DNA of 64,000 bases from Vibrio furnissii CIP 102972 (lineage in GTDB: Bacteria; Pseudomonadota; Gammaproteobacteria; Enterobacterales; Vibrionaceae), in the NCBI RefSeq assembly GCF_000176175.1, contig NZ_ACZP01000013.1, positions 1,257,695 to 1,321,694 of the forward strand, in the 5' to 3' direction. The notes below the pieces were generated by a model. It saw nothing but the letters and a program-made list of their open reading frames with translations, was not told the DNA's origin and did not search any database. How positions within the stretch are numbered: the stretch's first letter is position 1; every line of letters begins with the position of its first letter. Positions 17,238 through 28,111 of the stretch are shown piece after piece. A program made the translations under genes and the position numbers.

Positions 17238-17319
17238 ACAAAAAGAAAGGGCTAAGCAACAGCTCAGCCCTTTAAGCAAGCGAAGTGTATCGTGGAGATA
17301 TTGTCATTGGTTTCATGAC
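17238..17319 (-). ncRNA. Candidate small RNA upstream of the chemoreceptor gene
   Basis: On the minus strand a terminator-like stem (AAAGGGCT-AGC core, 17273-17262 with 17257-17246, one mismatch) is followed by CTTTTT. No minus-strand gene lies between it and the plus-strand gene at 17703. About 30 bases before it is a perfect GTCAT/ATGAC hairpin (17319-17315 with 17307-17303), and between them an unpaired stretch containing TATCTCC. A TATAGT box (17327-17322) is nearby but slightly too close to the hairpin. This resembles an Hfq-type RNA of about 80 nt; no family is recognised. Confidence 0.35.
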
Positions 17320-17539
17320 TGACTATAGATGGCTCGTGGCAAATGAGTGACCCGTTGGACAAAAAACGCGCAATATTGCCAGCAACTTCAAATAAATTTG
17401 TGTAATTGACAGACTTATCACGTTGAGTAAATGCGATTCATACAACACATGACAGGTGACTCAATCTGGCGTTGATATCGCATCCCTCCGAATTTGAACT
17501 AAACTCATTGCATATCAAAAGAATAAGATCACAGAATCC

Positions 17540-17659
17540 ATGCCATCATACATTCGAGTTGCAGTTGATGTTGTTGAAACGCATGTTGAATACATCGGCT
17601 CACACACTTCCGCCAAAAAGCGGTCCATGCGGCTTGTAATCATCCGCTATTACGACTAA
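17540..17659 (+). CDS. Possible 39-residue peptide, doubtful
   Basis: ATG at 17540 opens a frame of 39 codons ending at TAA 17659. The peptide is mixed basic and hydrophobic (MPSYIRVAVDVVETHVEYIG...). No convincing ribosome-binding site precedes it. It ends 43 bases before the chemoreceptor gene. It may be chance. Confidence 0.2.
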   Translation: MPSYIRVAVDVVETHVEYIGSHTSAKKRSMRLVIIRYYD

Positions 17660-17702
17660 ATAACTGATGGTTTGACCTAGTTTTATTTGTTGAGGGAATG
17701 AC

Positions 17703-19001
17703 ATGTTTGGGTCCAAGAAAACTCGCCACACCATGGAAGCATTGCAACAAGAACGGTTTCAGTTCGAATGCTTTAAAAACGCCATCAGAGACCAAGTACC
17801 GTACATCGAATTTACGCCTGACGGCCACATCCGCTTTGCCAACGCACTCTTTTTGAGTGTGGTCGGATATACCCTAGAGGAGGTTCAAGGCAAACATCAC
17901 AGCATACTTTGCTTTCCTGAAGACACCGCCAAAGCGGACTATCAACAGTTATGGCACGACTTAAAAAGCGGCCATCCCGTTCGAGGTCGATTCATTCGCA
18001 AAGACCGCCACGACAACGCCGTTTGGGTGGCTGCGACGTACTTTCCGGTACTTGAGCATGGCCACGTCGCCTACGTGGCCAAAGTGGCGTCGAACGTCAC
18101 TCAAGAGCAAGTGGAATTAGAGCGAAATCAGGCACTGCTCAAAGCAATGGACAAGTCACTGGCGGTGATTGATTTTACGCCCGATGGCACGGTTCTCAGC
18201 GCCAACCGAAACTTTCTCGCCTGTTTGGATTATCAGCTCAACGACATTGTCGGTCAGCATCATCGCCTATTTTGCGAAGATGAATTTTACCAAAACAATC
18301 CCAATTTCTGGGCCGATCTCGCCAGCGGAAAAATTCAATCTGGTCTGTTTAAACGTCGGGACAAGCACGGGCGCGTGATCTGGTTGGAAGCCACCTACAA
18401 CCCCATTTTCAATCACGAAAACAAGGTGGTTAAGATCATCAAGTTGGCGAGCGACATCACCGAACGGGTTGAGCAAGCCATGGTCGTACGCGATGCCGCG
18501 AAAAAGTCTTGTCAAATTGCCGAAGACACCGTCTCCATTGCACGTCAGGGGCAAGGCTCTATTGCATCGATGTTGTCGAATTCCAAAGAGATCAATGCCG
18601 CGGTCGATGTCGTCAGTGGGTTGATTGAAGAACTCAATCGCCAATCGAAGAACGTCGAGGCCATCGTTTCCACCATCAGCGACATCGCCGAACAGACCAA
18701 CTTGTTGGCACTCAATGCGGCGATTGAAGCGGCGCGAGCAGGCGATCAAGGACGCGGATTTGCCGTGGTCGCCGACGAAGTCCGTAAACTGGCCTCTCGC
18801 ACCTCAGCATCCACGTCTGAAATCGCATCCGTGATCGACAAAAACTCGCAAATCATTGGCAATATCGATCACACCATCAAAGTCGTGTTTGATAAAGCCT
18901 CACACGGCGAGAATCAAGCCAACACCGTCTCACGTGTAATTGAAGAGATCATCTACGACGCAGATCTGGTGTCGGAAACCGTGCAAAAGCTCTCCATTTA
19001 G
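17703..19001 (+). CDS. Soluble chemoreceptor with two PAS domains
   Basis: A 432-residue methyl-accepting chemotaxis protein without any membrane segment. Two tandem PAS domains (about 20-140 and 142-260, each ending in a PAC-like [10 protein letters not shown] or [10 protein letters not shown]) precede a short signalling domain. The conserved hairpin tip is [20 protein letters not shown] with [13 protein letters not shown] after it. The signalling part is short, and the protein stops soon after the hairpin's return arm. It resembles Aer-type or cytoplasmic receptors. Haem or flavin sensing is possible but unproven. GAGG precedes the ATG. Confidence 0.9.
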   Translation: MFGSKKTRHTMEALQQERFQFECFKNAIRDQVPYIEFTPDGHIRFANALFLSVVGYTLEEVQGKHHSILCFPEDTAKADYQQLWHDLKSGHPVRGRFIRKDRHDNAVWVAATYFPVLEHGHVAYVAKVASNVTQEQVELERNQALLKAMDKSLAVIDFTPDGTVLSANRNFLACLDYQLNDIVGQHHRLFCEDEFYQNNPNFWADLASGKIQSGLFKRRDKHGRVIWLEATYNPIFNHENKVVKIIKLASDITERVEQAMVVRDAAKKSCQIAEDTVSIARQGQGSIASMLSNSKEINAAVDVVSGLIEELNRQSKNVEAIVSTISDIAEQTNLLALNAAIEAARAGDQGRGFAVVADEVRKLASRTSASTSEIASVIDKNSQIIGNIDHTIKVVFDKASHGENQANTVSRVIEEIIYDADLVSETVQKLSI

Positions 19002-19148
19002 CGCTCGGCAGGCTGCGCCGCCACCGGTTAGCAGCCTTCACCCGCGTCAACACACTTATCTTGCCGGTATCTCCATGCTTTTCGTTGGTGTTTGCCATTC
19101 ACGAGTTGGGCTATCATAGCGGGAATATCACGACAACAAGGATTGCGC

Positions 19149-19754
19149 ATGTCCAGCGAAGAAATCAAACAAGAACGCCATCAAGCACGACAGCAGAAAG
19201 TCAAAGAACAAGTTGATGCGCGCGTTGCAGCCGCACAGGAAGTGAAAGGCTTATTGCTGATCATCACCGGCAACGGCAAAGGAAAATCCACCTCAGGTTT
19301 TGGCACCGTTGCGCGTGCAGTGGGCCACGGTAAACAGTGTGCCGTGGCACAATTTATTAAAGGCACTTGGGACAACGGTGAACGCAACCTGCTGGAAAAA
19401 CTCGGCGTTGAATTTCAGGTCATGGCAACGGGCTTTACTTGGGAAACACAAAATAAAGAGAGCGACACGGCAGCCGCACAGCTGGTGTGGCAAGAGTGCA
19501 AACGCATGCTGCAAGATGAGTCACTGGATGTGGTGCTGTTTGACGAACTGACTTACATGGTGAGTTACGGCTACATCGACCTCGATGAAGTGGTTGAGGC
19601 GCTCAAGAATCGCCCGTACATGCAATCGGTCATCATCACAGGCCGTGGCGCCCATCGTACGCTGATTGACATGGCAGATACCGTGTCTGAAGTGAAAAAC
19701 GTGAAGCACGCGTTCGAGTCCGGCGTGAAAGCGTTACAAGGCGTGGATTGGTAA
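19149..19754 (+). CDS. btuR: Corrinoid adenosyltransferase CobA/BtuR
   Basis: Transfers the adenosyl group of ATP to cob(I)alamin or cobinamide. The 201-residue protein starts at the ATG at 19149, with AAGGA upstream. It has the P-loop GNGKGKST at residues 41-48 and the downstream blocks AVAQFIKGTWDNGE and VLFDELTYMVSYGY of the CobO/BtuR family. No cobalamin riboswitch was recognised in the 147 bases before it. It is single, flanked by the chemoreceptor and the convergent asmA. Confidence 0.93.
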   Translation: MSSEEIKQERHQARQQKVKEQVDARVAAAQEVKGLLLIITGNGKGKSTSGFGTVARAVGHGKQCAVAQFIKGTWDNGERNLLEKLGVEFQVMATGFTWETQNKESDTAAAQLVWQECKRMLQDESLDVVLFDELTYMVSYGYIDLDEVVEALKNRPYMQSVIITGRGAHRTLIDMADTVSEVKNVKHAFESGVKALQGVDW

Positions 19755-19790
19755 ACCCGCACTGCGCGTCTCACCTCTCATCACCACCAT

Positions 19791-19816
19791 AAAAAAGGGC
19801 TGGATATGCCAGCCCT
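19791..19816 (-). terminator. Terminator of asmA
   Basis: AGGGCTGG (19796-19803) with CCAGCCCT (19809-19816) is followed on the minus strand by six T residues, downstream of asmA and facing btuR. Confidence 0.85.
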
Positions 19817-19856
19817 AGATTGGTTCAGTACGTCAACTGATTGAGGTGTCGAACAC

Positions 19857-21971
19857 TTATTTGAACAGCCCTTTGAGTAAGCCATCCACCGCTTTCTTGG
19901 TATTCTCGTCTTTGATCTTGTCGTTGAGTTTCTCAAGGCCACGATCTATCTCTTTTTGTGCTTTCTGTTTCAGCACATCATCAAATACCAGTTTGAATTT
20001 CGGATCTGCCCATTGACCAGAGATGTTGATTGGAATGGTCACGTCGCGAAGTTCATCAATGTTCTTGCCTCCCTGCCCTTCCAAGGTTCCGACGATTGAG
20101 GTACGCACCAGAAAATCGACAGTTTCCTGCAGATAGTTCGCTTTGCCTTCACCATGAATGCGCAGCAAAGGCGATTGCATGTTGAGGTTATCGGTGGTCA
20201 TTTCGCCTTTGTTCAGCTTCAGGGTCGCGGTCATCGCGCTGAAATCGGTTTTCTGCACGGAATCGACTTCCGTCACGGTCTGGCCTTTGATCTTGGCGTA
20301 ATTGGTACGAATGAGCTGCGCCACGTTGATCCCGTTGACGGCCCCATCGGCAAAATTAATCGCCACCGTACCCGCAAGATTCTGTTTGATCCCCGTTGGC
20401 GTCAGACTTTTCCCTTGCACGTTGACATCGATGTTCCCGGTGCCTTCCAATTTGTCGTTACCCAACACATCTTTCAGCAGCGGCTGAACCTTGATGCCAA
20501 TAGCAGTTTTCTTCACGGTGTATGTGGCTGGTGTTTTGCGCGCGTCAATCTGCGCGGTTGCTTTTACACTGCCGTCATACAGGTTGGCGGTAAACGATTT
20601 GAGATCGATCACGCCCCGGTTCACCGTAAAGCTGGTTTTCACGTTCTGCATTTTTGCGTTGCTGGCTTTAAATTTATCGATGGCGATATCACCCGCGACA
20701 TCCAACGTTTTCAGTGCCGACAAATCCGGTTCAACCTCAGCTTTGTCTGAAGAACTCTTGCCTGCAGAACCACCAGCGGCTGGCTTGCTTTCAGCGGTTG
20801 CAGTTGACTGATTGAGCCCGAGGAATTCATCCAAATCGATATCTGGGCTGTGCAGATTAAAGCGGACTTTGGGAATATCCCCCAACACCACGTTGGCTTT
20901 TCCATCGAACTGCAATGCGTTGGCGGTGAGTTTATCTAAAACCACACTCAGCGCATTTTTGGTCATATCAAACGCGACTGAAGATTGCATGGTCACCTTC
21001 ATCGGCGATTGTGGCAACGCCGCACCATCAAGGTTGGCGGTTAAATCCAGCTTCTCAACGCTCACGTGACTGATTGCCTGATCAACGGTCACCGAGGCAC
21101 TGCCGTTGGCGTCCAGTTTCATCTGCGAGGCGGTGCCTTTGGCAGAGAATGTCAGCGCGTTGGCTTTATCAAACTCAAAGGTTGCCAAAGTCAGTTTGGC
21201 TGAATCAATACGCGTGCTTGGATCGCTGAAATTCGCATCAAGCGTGATATTGCGCAGCGCATATTGTTTGAAATCTTTCGACAGCTTGATTTCCGCGTTA
21301 CCACTGGCACCAAACTGCTGTTGGTTGTTGCTGCCTTTGGCGGCAAAATCCACACGAGTCCAAGCGTCGGCAGCAAATTCAGACACTTGCAACTGCACAT
21401 CGTACAACTTGGTTTGTGTACCCGCTTTGCGATCCTGTATTTCGAGCAACGCATTGTTGATGGAAACACCAGCGAGGTTGATTGACCAATCCTGCGCCGC
21501 AGAAGCCGAGTCATTGGCGGTCGGTGTTTCTGCTGCCGGAGCGGTCTCTTTCGCATCGTTCGATTGGGTCGAGGCCTGCGCTTTGGTCAGGCTGTCTAAG
21601 TTCGAGCGGCCATCTTTGAGCGTTTCCAGATGCACTTCGGCACCGTCTAGGCGGATATTGCCGATCTGCAACTGTTTATCAAACAGCGGCATCACCGACA
21701 CATCAATCCCGACGCTGTCGACTTTAAATAGATTCGGGCTACTAAAGCCTGACGGGTTTTTCAGTTCGGTTTTGCCCAACTCAAACCCAATGGAGGGAAA
21801 GAATTGCCAACCGATATCGCCTTCGATCACCAGATCAAGGCCAGTTTGCTTCTTGGTTTGCTCAACCAACAAGGGCTTAAACTGGTTGGGATTGACCAAA
21901 ATAACGAGGGCTGCGATCGCGCCTAGCACGACGATCAACAATGCAGCAACGAACAGGAACAGTTTTTTCAT
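19857..21971 (-). CDS. asmA: AsmA family protein
   Basis: A 704-residue protein with one N-terminal membrane anchor (MKKLFLFVAALLIVVLGAI) and a long periplasmic part containing the AsmA N-terminal block (IGWQFFPSIGFELGKTEL) and a C-terminal AsmA repeat region (NIDVNVQGKSLTPTGIKQ). The ATG at 21971 is used, with AAGGA nine bases before it; an upstream in-frame ATG lacks a site. AsmA proteins belong to the bridge-like lipid-transport group affecting outer-membrane composition. A low-complexity Ala/Ser/Thr stretch sits near residues 140-155. Confidence 0.9.
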   Translation of the reverse strand: MKKLFLFVAALLIVVLGAIAALVILVNPNQFKPLLVEQTKKQTGLDLVIEGDIGWQFFPSIGFELGKTELKNPSGFSSPNLFKVDSVGIDVSVMPLFDKQLQIGNIRLDGAEVHLETLKDGRSNLDSLTKAQASTQSNDAKETAPAAETPTANDSASAAQDWSINLAGVSINNALLEIQDRKAGTQTKLYDVQLQVSEFAADAWTRVDFAAKGSNNQQQFGASGNAEIKLSKDFKQYALRNITLDANFSDPSTRIDSAKLTLATFEFDKANALTFSAKGTASQMKLDANGSASVTVDQAISHVSVEKLDLTANLDGAALPQSPMKVTMQSSVAFDMTKNALSVVLDKLTANALQFDGKANVVLGDIPKVRFNLHSPDIDLDEFLGLNQSTATAESKPAAGGSAGKSSSDKAEVEPDLSALKTLDVAGDIAIDKFKASNAKMQNVKTSFTVNRGVIDLKSFTANLYDGSVKATAQIDARKTPATYTVKKTAIGIKVQPLLKDVLGNDKLEGTGNIDVNVQGKSLTPTGIKQNLAGTVAINFADGAVNGINVAQLIRTNYAKIKGQTVTEVDSVQKTDFSAMTATLKLNKGEMTTDNLNMQSPLLRIHGEGKANYLQETVDFLVRTSIVGTLEGQGGKNIDELRDVTIPINISGQWADPKFKLVFDDVLKQKAQKEIDRGLEKLNDKIKDENTKKAVDGLLKGLFK

Positions 21972-21995
21972 CTGCTTTTTTCCTTGCTTGACGGA

Positions 21996-22024
21996 TAAAG
22001 AAAGTGGCACCTAAAGTGCCACTT
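21996..22024 (-). terminator. Terminator of udk
   Basis: AAGTGGCAC (22002-22010) pairs perfectly with GTGCCACTT (22016-22024); TTTCTTT follows on the minus strand, 45 bases downstream of the udk stop. Confidence 0.75.
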
Positions 22025-22069
22025 ATACGAAGAAAAATAAAGACAGCTAATGCTAAGCATTGGTTAAAT

Positions 22070-22711
22070 TTACGATTTTAGCAACTTCGCAATATGCGCT
22101 TTTAACACGTCAATCGCGATGCGGTTTTTACCGCCACGCGGCACGATGATGTCTGCGTACTGTTTAGACGGTTCAATAAACTGCATGAACATAGGGCGTA
22201 CCGTCTTTTGGTACTGAGCCAACACCGATTCCATAGTACGACCCCGCTCTTCTACATCGCGTTTCACGCGGCGCAGCAGGCAGATGTCCAGTGGGGTGTC
22301 CATAAAGATGCTTGCGTGCATCAAATCACGCAGACGCGGATCCGTCAGCAGCAGAATGCCTTCTAAAATGATCACCTTCTTTGGTGTCATCGTGGCCGTA
22401 TTTGAGGTGCGAGTATGTTCGGTGTAGCTGTATTCAGGGACGTCAACCGCTTCACCACGGGTCAGCTTTTGCAGGTGTTCACAAAGCAGATCGTGGTCTA
22501 GCGCACTCGGGTGGTCATAATTGGTTTTGACACGTTCTTCCATGCTCAGATGGCTTTGGTCTTTGTAATAGCAATCTTCCGTGATCACACCAATTTGATG
22601 GTCGCCTACTTTCGCACGCAGTTCATTGTAAATGGTACTGGCGATGAGGCTTTTCCCAGAAGCAGAAGCGCCAGCGATACCGACGATGACGCATTGATTA
22701 TTATCAGACAT
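22070..22711 (-). CDS. udk: Uridine/cytidine kinase
   Basis: Pyrimidine salvage kinase of 213 residues that phosphorylates uridine and cytidine. P-loop [11 protein letters not shown] at residues 11-21, then the [12 protein letters not shown] and [12 protein letters not shown] nucleoside-binding blocks. The ATG at 22711 gives the usual family length and start; the longer upstream frame is not coding-like. It has its own terminator. The uridine phosphorylase gene udp is nearby but not in the same operon. Confidence 0.95.
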   Translation of the reverse strand: MSDNNQCVIVGIAGASASGKSLIASTIYNELRAKVGDHQIGVITEDCYYKDQSHLSMEERVKTNYDHPSALDHDLLCEHLQKLTRGEAVDVPEYSYTEHTRTSNTATMTPKKVIILEGILLLTDPRLRDLMHASIFMDTPLDICLLRRVKRDVEERGRTMESVLAQYQKTVRPMFMQFIEPSKQYADIIVPRGGKNRIAIDVLKAHIAKLLKS

Positions 22712-22886
22712 GTATGTGCACCCGATACGTGAAGATGAGGAAACTAAGATAAACCGCCTGATTATAGGGAGTTCACAAGGTAGATACCAGTTTGCAGTGG
22801 AGCAAAGTATCAATAATTTCCCTGATCGAACAACATTAAAACAGAGCAAACGATTACATTCACTCTGCAAATATTTGTGATCTAGA

Positions 22887-23963
22887 TTACTCTACCAAAG
22901 TGAAGCTGATCGGGTCCGGTTTCGCTTTGCCTTGCCAATATAACTGGGCGCAAATTCGCTCCGCCAAATCCAAATACAGCGCGGTATGTTCACTGTCTGG
23001 ATGTGCCACGACGGTTGGATTGCCCGCATCAATATCTTCACGCATCTGAATGTGCAGCGGAATTTGCGCCAATAGCGACAAACCATATTCCGCCGCTAGC
23101 GTCTGCGCGCCACCGACACCAAAAATGTGCTCTTTTTCGCCACAATGGCTGCAAATGTGGTAGCTCATGTTCTCAACCAGCCCCACCACCGGCACATCGA
23201 CTTTTTCGAACATCGCCGCGCCTTTACGAGCATCCGCCAGTGCCAAGTCTTGTGGAGTGGTCACAATCACCGCGCCCGTCACCGGAATTTGCTGCGCCAA
23301 CGTCAATTGGATGTCGCCCGTGCCCGGTGGCATGTCGAGCACCAGATAATCCAAATCGGGCCATTCGGTTTCATTGAGCAACTGGGCTAACGCTTTGGAT
23401 GCCATCGGGCCACGCCAAATCGTTGCATCGGATTTATCCACCAGATACCCAATCGATTGAGTGGCAATGCCATGAGCCATTACCGGCTGCATCCATTTGT
23501 TGTCGCGCACCGTTGGTTTGGCATCCGGCTGACCAAACATCATGGGCACAGATGGCCCATAAATGTCGGCATCCAAAATCCCGACTTTGGCTCCGCAAGC
23601 GGCAATCGCCAAGGCTAAGTTCCCGGCGGTGGTTGATTTACCCACCCCGCCCTTAGCTGAGGTGACCGCAATGATGTTCTTCACCCCTTTCAGCGGATGA
23701 GTGACCTGCGTTTCCAGCGCTTTGGGTTTGACTTGAATCGCGTATTCAAACGGCGCAACCGCGTGTGACGCTTGTTGTGTGGTCAGCCACTCGGTAAGCG
23801 CTGCGACAACACCGCGGCAGGCAAATGGCAGTTCAATCACAAACGCGCCCGTCGGGGCCACAGACACAATACCAGCGGTTGATGCCCAATCGGCCACCAA
23901 ATTCGGATGGGTAAATTGACTTAACCAGGAACAGAAATCCTGTTTGGACGTAAACGTAAGCAT
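22887..23963 (-). CDS. apbC: Iron-sulfur cluster carrier protein ApbC (Mrp)
   Basis: P-loop ATPase that binds and transfers Fe-S clusters, 358 residues. A short N-terminal DUF59-like segment is followed by the deviant Walker [11 protein letters not shown] (about 102-111) and the cluster-binding CxxC in [14 protein letters not shown]. The ATG at 23963 has AGGAGG just before it, better than the two earlier ATG codons. It is divergent from metG, the arrangement also found in E. coli. Confidence 0.95.
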   Translation of the reverse strand: MLTFTSKQDFCSWLSQFTHPNLVADWASTAGIVSVAPTGAFVIELPFACRGVVAALTEWLTTQQASHAVAPFEYAIQVKPKALETQVTHPLKGVKNIIAVTSAKGGVGKSTTAGNLALAIAACGAKVGILDADIYGPSVPMMFGQPDAKPTVRDNKWMQPVMAHGIATQSIGYLVDKSDATIWRGPMASKALAQLLNETEWPDLDYLVLDMPPGTGDIQLTLAQQIPVTGAVIVTTPQDLALADARKGAAMFEKVDVPVVGLVENMSYHICSHCGEKEHIFGVGGAQTLAAEYGLSLLAQIPLHIQMREDIDAGNPTVVAHPDSEHTALYLDLAERICAQLYWQGKAKPDPISFTLVE

Positions 23964-24121
23964 AAGTCCTCCTTTTGAGGTCATGCTATCACTCTCATGC
24001 ATCAGACAGAACCCTTAAAAAGTTAAGGCTTTGCCCCTACTCACGCCTTGGCGTTAACAGCGTCATCAGGTAGTATTATCTATCACATTAAATACCTATC
24101 AAACAAAGCGAATAATTAAGT

Positions 24122-26173
24122 ATGGCAACTGAACCAAGAAAACTTTTGGTAACTTGTGCCCTTCCGTACGCTAACGGTTCGATCCACTTAGGTCATATGC
24201 TTGAGCATATCCAAGCGGATATTTGGGTTCGTTACCAGCGCCTACGCGGCAATATTGTAAACTTCATCTGTGCTGACGATGCTCACGGCACGCCAATCAT
24301 GCTTAAAGCGCAACAGATGGGTATGACTCCGGAAGAGATGATTGCTGCGGTCAGTGAAGAGCACCAAAAAGACTTCGCAGGTTTTGATATCAGCTTTGAT
24401 AACTACCACAGCACACACAGTGAAGAAAACCGGGAACTGGCTTCGCACATTTATCTGGAACTGAAAAAGAACGGCTTTATTTCAAGCCGCACCATTTCTC
24501 AGCTGTTTGACCCTGAGAAAGAGATGTTCCTGCCAGACCGTTTTGTGAAAGGCACCTGCCCGAAATGTAAATCAGAAAACCAATACGGCGACAACTGTGA
24601 TGCCTGTGGCGAGACGTACAGCCCAACTGAACTGATCAATCCAAAATCAGCGGTTTCTGGCGCGACACCAATCATGAAAGATTCTGAGCACTTCTTCTTC
24701 GATCTGCCTCAGTTTGAAAGCATGCTGAAAGAGTGGACACGTTCTGGCTCACTGCAATCTGAAACAGCCAACAAAATGCAGGAGTGGTTTGAATCTGGCC
24801 TGCAACAGTGGGACATTTCCCGCGATGCGCCTTACTTCGGTTTTGAAATCCCGGGCGAGAAGAACAAATTCTTCTACGTGTGGCTGGATGCGCCTGTCGG
24901 CTACATGGCGTCTTTCAAAAACCTATGTAATAAGACAGACGGTCTAGACTTCGATGAGTACTGGAAGAAAGACAGTACCGCAGAGCTGTATCACTTCATC
25001 GGTAAAGACATCGTTTACTTCCACAGCTTGTTCTGGCCAGCGATGCTGGAAGGCAGCGGCTTCCGCAAACCTAACAACGTGTTTGTGCATGGCTACGTGA
25101 CGGTAAACGGCGCGAAGATGTCGAAGTCGAAAGGGACGTTCGTGAAAGCGAGCACTTACCTAAACCATTTGGATCCAGAGTGTCTGCGTTACTACTATGC
25201 AGCAAAACTAAACAGTCGTATTGATGACTTGGATCTGAACCTGGAAGACTTCACGCAACGTGTCAACGCAGACGTCGTGAACAAGATTGTCAACCTGGCA
25301 TCACGTAACGCAGGCTTCATCACCAAACGTTTCGACGGCAAACTGTCTGACAGCTTCGCCGAGCCTGAGCTGTACAACGAATTTGTCGCAGCAGCCGATC
25401 GCATCGCTGAGCTGTATGAAGCGCGTGAATTCGGTCGCGCCATTCGTGAAATCACAGCGCTGGCAGACAAAGCCAACCAATACGTTGATGAAAAAGCACC
25501 TTGGGTGGTCGCAAAACAGGAAGGACAAGATCAAGCGCTGCAGGATATCTGTACCGTGGGCATCAACCTGTTCCGCGTGCTGCTGACTTACCTGAAACCT
25601 GTGATGCCGGGCCTTGCCGCGCGCACAGAAGCTTTCCTGAACCAAGAACTGACTTGGGACGGCGTGGCTCAACCGCTCACTGGTCACACCATCAGCGCGT
25701 TCAAAGCCCTGTTCAACCGTATCGATCCAAAACACATCGAAGCGATGATTGAAGCGTCACGCGAAGAAGCGGCTGCCGAGAAAGCCGCCGCAGAAGCAGC
25801 AGCGCCAAAAGCACAAGAAACTGAACTGAGCAAAGACCCGATCGCAGCAGAAATCGAGTTTGATGATTTCGCGAAAGTGGATCTGCGTATTGCCAAGATC
25901 GTGTCGTGTGAATCGGTACCGAAAGCAGACAAACTGCTGAAATTCCAATTGGATATCGGTGGCGAAATGCGTCAAGTGTTCTCAGGCATCAAAGCGGCGT
26001 ACAACCCAGAAGATCTGGTGGGCAAATACACCGTAGTCGTTGCCAACTTGAAACCACGTAAGATGAAGTTCGGCATGTCTGAAGGCATGATCCTCGCCGC
26101 AGGCCCAGGTGGCAGCGAGTTGTGGATCCTTGAACCCCACGACGGTGCACAGCCGGGTATGCGTGTGATGTAA
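24122..26173 (+). CDS. metG: Methionyl-tRNA synthetase
   Basis: A 683-residue class I synthetase with the HIGH-type motif HLGH (22-25), a zinc-binding knuckle (CPKC and CDAC pairs near 146-162), KMSKS near residue 335, and a C-terminal EMAP-like tRNA-binding domain (from about 580) joined by an Ala/Glu-rich linker. It charges both initiator and elongator tRNA-Met. It is divergent from apbC with about 160 bases between the starts. Confidence 0.97.
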   Translation: MATEPRKLLVTCALPYANGSIHLGHMLEHIQADIWVRYQRLRGNIVNFICADDAHGTPIMLKAQQMGMTPEEMIAAVSEEHQKDFAGFDISFDNYHSTHSEENRELASHIYLELKKNGFISSRTISQLFDPEKEMFLPDRFVKGTCPKCKSENQYGDNCDACGETYSPTELINPKSAVSGATPIMKDSEHFFFDLPQFESMLKEWTRSGSLQSETANKMQEWFESGLQQWDISRDAPYFGFEIPGEKNKFFYVWLDAPVGYMASFKNLCNKTDGLDFDEYWKKDSTAELYHFIGKDIVYFHSLFWPAMLEGSGFRKPNNVFVHGYVTVNGAKMSKSKGTFVKASTYLNHLDPECLRYYYAAKLNSRIDDLDLNLEDFTQRVNADVVNKIVNLASRNAGFITKRFDGKLSDSFAEPELYNEFVAAADRIAELYEAREFGRAIREITALADKANQYVDEKAPWVVAKQEGQDQALQDICTVGINLFRVLLTYLKPVMPGLAARTEAFLNQELTWDGVAQPLTGHTISAFKALFNRIDPKHIEAMIEASREEAAAEKAAAEAAAPKAQETELSKDPIAAEIEFDDFAKVDLRIAKIVSCESVPKADKLLKFQLDIGGEMRQVFSGIKAAYNPEDLVGKYTVVVANLKPRKMKFGMSEGMILAAGPGGSELWILEPHDGAQPGMRVM

Positions 26174-26204
26174 TCATCCCATCCGCGAACACCATCTGAC
26201 CATC

Positions 26205-26241
26205 AAAAGCTCTCGGCGCTCACCTGCCCGAGGGCTTTTTT
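26205..26241 (+). terminator. Terminator of metG
   Basis: An imperfect stem (AAAAGC-CTCGG arm with CCGAG-GCTTTTTT) downstream of metG, ending in six T residues. Confidence 0.7.
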
Positions 26242-26393
26242 ATTGAACCAGCTCACACTTTTAGTTCACATTGCACAATTCGAGTGCAAAACATTTGTTT
26301 TATTTTTGTTAACTAATTGATTTATAAAAATAAAAAACTTGGCATCAAGACTGCTAACTCATTCGTAGTATAAACACTAACAAGGAGTTGGTT

Positions 26394-27200
26394 ATGTTTG
26401 TCTTTATCTCGATGCTCATTTCAATCGGCATACTGTGCCTGATGTTCTTCTTTGCCAAACAAAGAGAATCGACCCTTCAACGCAAATACGAACTGCTCGT
26501 CGACCTGCGCCAGTTGCTCTATTTATGTCGCCAACACCGCAGTGCAACGCATCATGCACTGATGTTTGGTGAACACCGCGAGACGGAACTGAATCACCTG
26601 CACGACTTGATGCACGAAAAATCCAACCATTTGATCGCCACGGCTCACTTTGACAACAAACCCATGTATCGCATTTTACAGTTGAAGCTCAAAGCATTGA
26701 TGAAAGAATGGTCTGATCGCACCATTGCGCGCAACCAAATGATCCACGGCAAAGCAATTCGTCACTGCATGTTCTTGATGGATGAAGTCATGCTGGCGTG
26801 GCTAGTGGAATCTAGCCGTGAAGATTTGAGCGATGAGTACCACATGAACTGGCAGCAAGTCATCGACACCATGGACGCCCTGACGCAACTGCGCATCTGC
26901 ATTGAAGACATGCACACGCACGACGGCCGTTCACGTATGCAACACTACTGCGATTTGGTCCGCCGTAAACTGAACCAATTGGCGCTGATCAGCCCGCTGT
27001 CGATCGCCTCACCAGCGTGCTCCAAAGCCATGCACACACTGGCCGAATTGCATGACAATCCGATGTATGACATCGATGCCGAACAGGTCTATCAATTGAC
27101 GTCCGATGTATCGCTGAGCATTGCCCATGTATATGACCAGATGCTGGCTGATTTAACTGAAAGCCTGTATCTACCGCTCCCCAAGCTGGTGATTGCGTAA
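26394..27200 (+). CDS. Membrane-anchored protein of unknown function, 268 residues
   Basis: The ATG at 26394 has AAGGAG six bases upstream. The product begins with one membrane helix (about residues 2-20, FVFISMLISIGILCLMFFF) and continues as a mostly helical, His- and Met-rich cytoplasmic or periplasmic domain. The segment LRQLLYLCRQHRSATHHALM weakly recalls the helical nitrate/nitrite-sensing (NIT) type domain, but this is a by-eye impression. No catalytic motif was seen. It is a single-gene unit between metG and udp. Confidence 0.75.
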   Translation: MFVFISMLISIGILCLMFFFAKQRESTLQRKYELLVDLRQLLYLCRQHRSATHHALMFGEHRETELNHLHDLMHEKSNHLIATAHFDNKPMYRILQLKLKALMKEWSDRTIARNQMIHGKAIRHCMFLMDEVMLAWLVESSREDLSDEYHMNWQQVIDTMDALTQLRICIEDMHTHDGRSRMQHYCDLVRRKLNQLALISPLSIASPACSKAMHTLAELHDNPMYDIDAEQVYQLTSDVSLSIAHVYDQMLADLTESLYLPLPKLVIA

Positions 27201-27217
27201 AGGCCAAACGCCAGACA

Positions 27218-27248
27218 TAAAAAAACGCCACCCGAAGGTGGCGTTTTT
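27218..27248. terminator. Bidirectional terminator between unknown gene and udp
   Basis: AAAAACGCCACC (27221-27232) pairs perfectly with GGTGGCGTTTTT (27237-27248) around a CGAA loop, with A and T runs on both sides; it serves the two convergent genes. Confidence 0.92.
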
Positions 27249-27266
27249 GATGAAATTTGATGAAGC

Positions 27267-28028
27267 TTATTTCAGCATTTTACGTGCAGCTTCAACCACA
27301 ACTTTGATAGAGCGCGCTTCGGTTTCTTTCAGCGTTGAATGGTCTGGGATCTCTTTCTGCGTGCGGTTGATGATCACACCCGCCACACAACCCGCTTTCA
27401 GACCTGAACTTGCACACATGGTCAGCAGCGTGGCTGATTCCATTTCAAAGTTCAGCACGCCCATTTCTTGCCACTCTTTCATCGAGCCTTGGAAACGACG
27501 TACCACACGACCTGTGAACGTGTCGTAACGCTCTTGGCCTGGGTAGAACGTATCGCTGGATGCAGTCACGCCCATGTGAACGGTCGCACCGCTCTCTTCT
27601 GACGCCTGTTTCATCGCAGTTGCCACTTCAAAGTCAGGCACTGCAGGGAACTCCATTGGCGCAAAGTGCAGGCTTGCACCGTCAAGACGTACAGAGCCCG
27701 TAGTCACAATCATGTCACCCACGTTCACGTGAGGCTGAATCGCACCAGTGGTGCCCACACGAAGGAATGTACGAACACCCAGTTGCGCCAGTTCTTCAAC
27801 CGCAATCGAAGTTGATGGGCCACCGATACCTGTTGAACACACCACAACGGATTGACCATCTAGCTCAGCGCGGTACAGCGTGTATTCACGATGGCTTGCC
27901 AGGAACACAGGGTTTTCCATCAGTTCCGCGATCTTTTGCACGCGTGCAGGGTCACCCGGAATGATCGCCAATGTTGCACCATTCAGATCGGCTTCAGTAA
28001 CACCAAGGTGGAATACGGCTTGAGACAT
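27267..28028 (-). CDS. udp: Uridine phosphorylase
   Basis: Cleaves uridine with phosphate to uracil and ribose-1-phosphate. The 253-residue protein has the phosphate-binding start [14 protein letters not shown], the [11 protein letters not shown] block and [14 protein letters not shown] of the NP-1 nucleoside phosphorylase family. AAGGAG precedes its ATG. A CRP-like palindrome lies about 85-100 bases upstream, fitting the known cAMP-CRP control of udp in E. coli. Confidence 0.96.
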   Translation of the reverse strand: MSQAVFHLGVTEADLNGATLAIIPGDPARVQKIAELMENPVFLASHREYTLYRAELDGQSVVVCSTGIGGPSTSIAVEELAQLGVRTFLRVGTTGAIQPHVNVGDMIVTTGSVRLDGASLHFAPMEFPAVPDFEVATAMKQASEESGATVHMGVTASSDTFYPGQERYDTFTGRVVRRFQGSMKEWQEMGVLNFEMESATLLTMCASSGLKAGCVAGVIINRTQKEIPDHSTLKETEARSIKVVVEAARKMLK

Positions 28029-28111
28029 AAGTTACTCCTTCATTGTGGCTTATTCAGCTCATAAATATGTTTGGGTACCGTGCTACTTTAACGGAGCCGA
28101 CCCAAACAGTA

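Larger units (their letters stand above)
17117..17702. other. 585-base gap upstream of the PAS chemoreceptor gene
   Basis: Holds a minus-strand hairpin with a T tail at 17240-17273 that has no protein gene to terminate (see candidate RNA), and a possible 39-codon frame at 17540-17659. The rest is AT-rich and presumably carries the promoters of the flanking divergent genes. Confidence 0.5.

Noticed and set aside
19002..19148. Cobalamin riboswitch before btuR
   Set aside because: The gap is only 147 bases and no B12-box-like sequence was found; the GGCTGC/GCAGCC pairing is more likely part of the preceding gene's end.
21106..22014. A 302-codon open frame opposite asmA
   Set aside because: Ser/Ala-rich product with no recognisable domain; asmA on the other strand has a signal anchor and family motifs.
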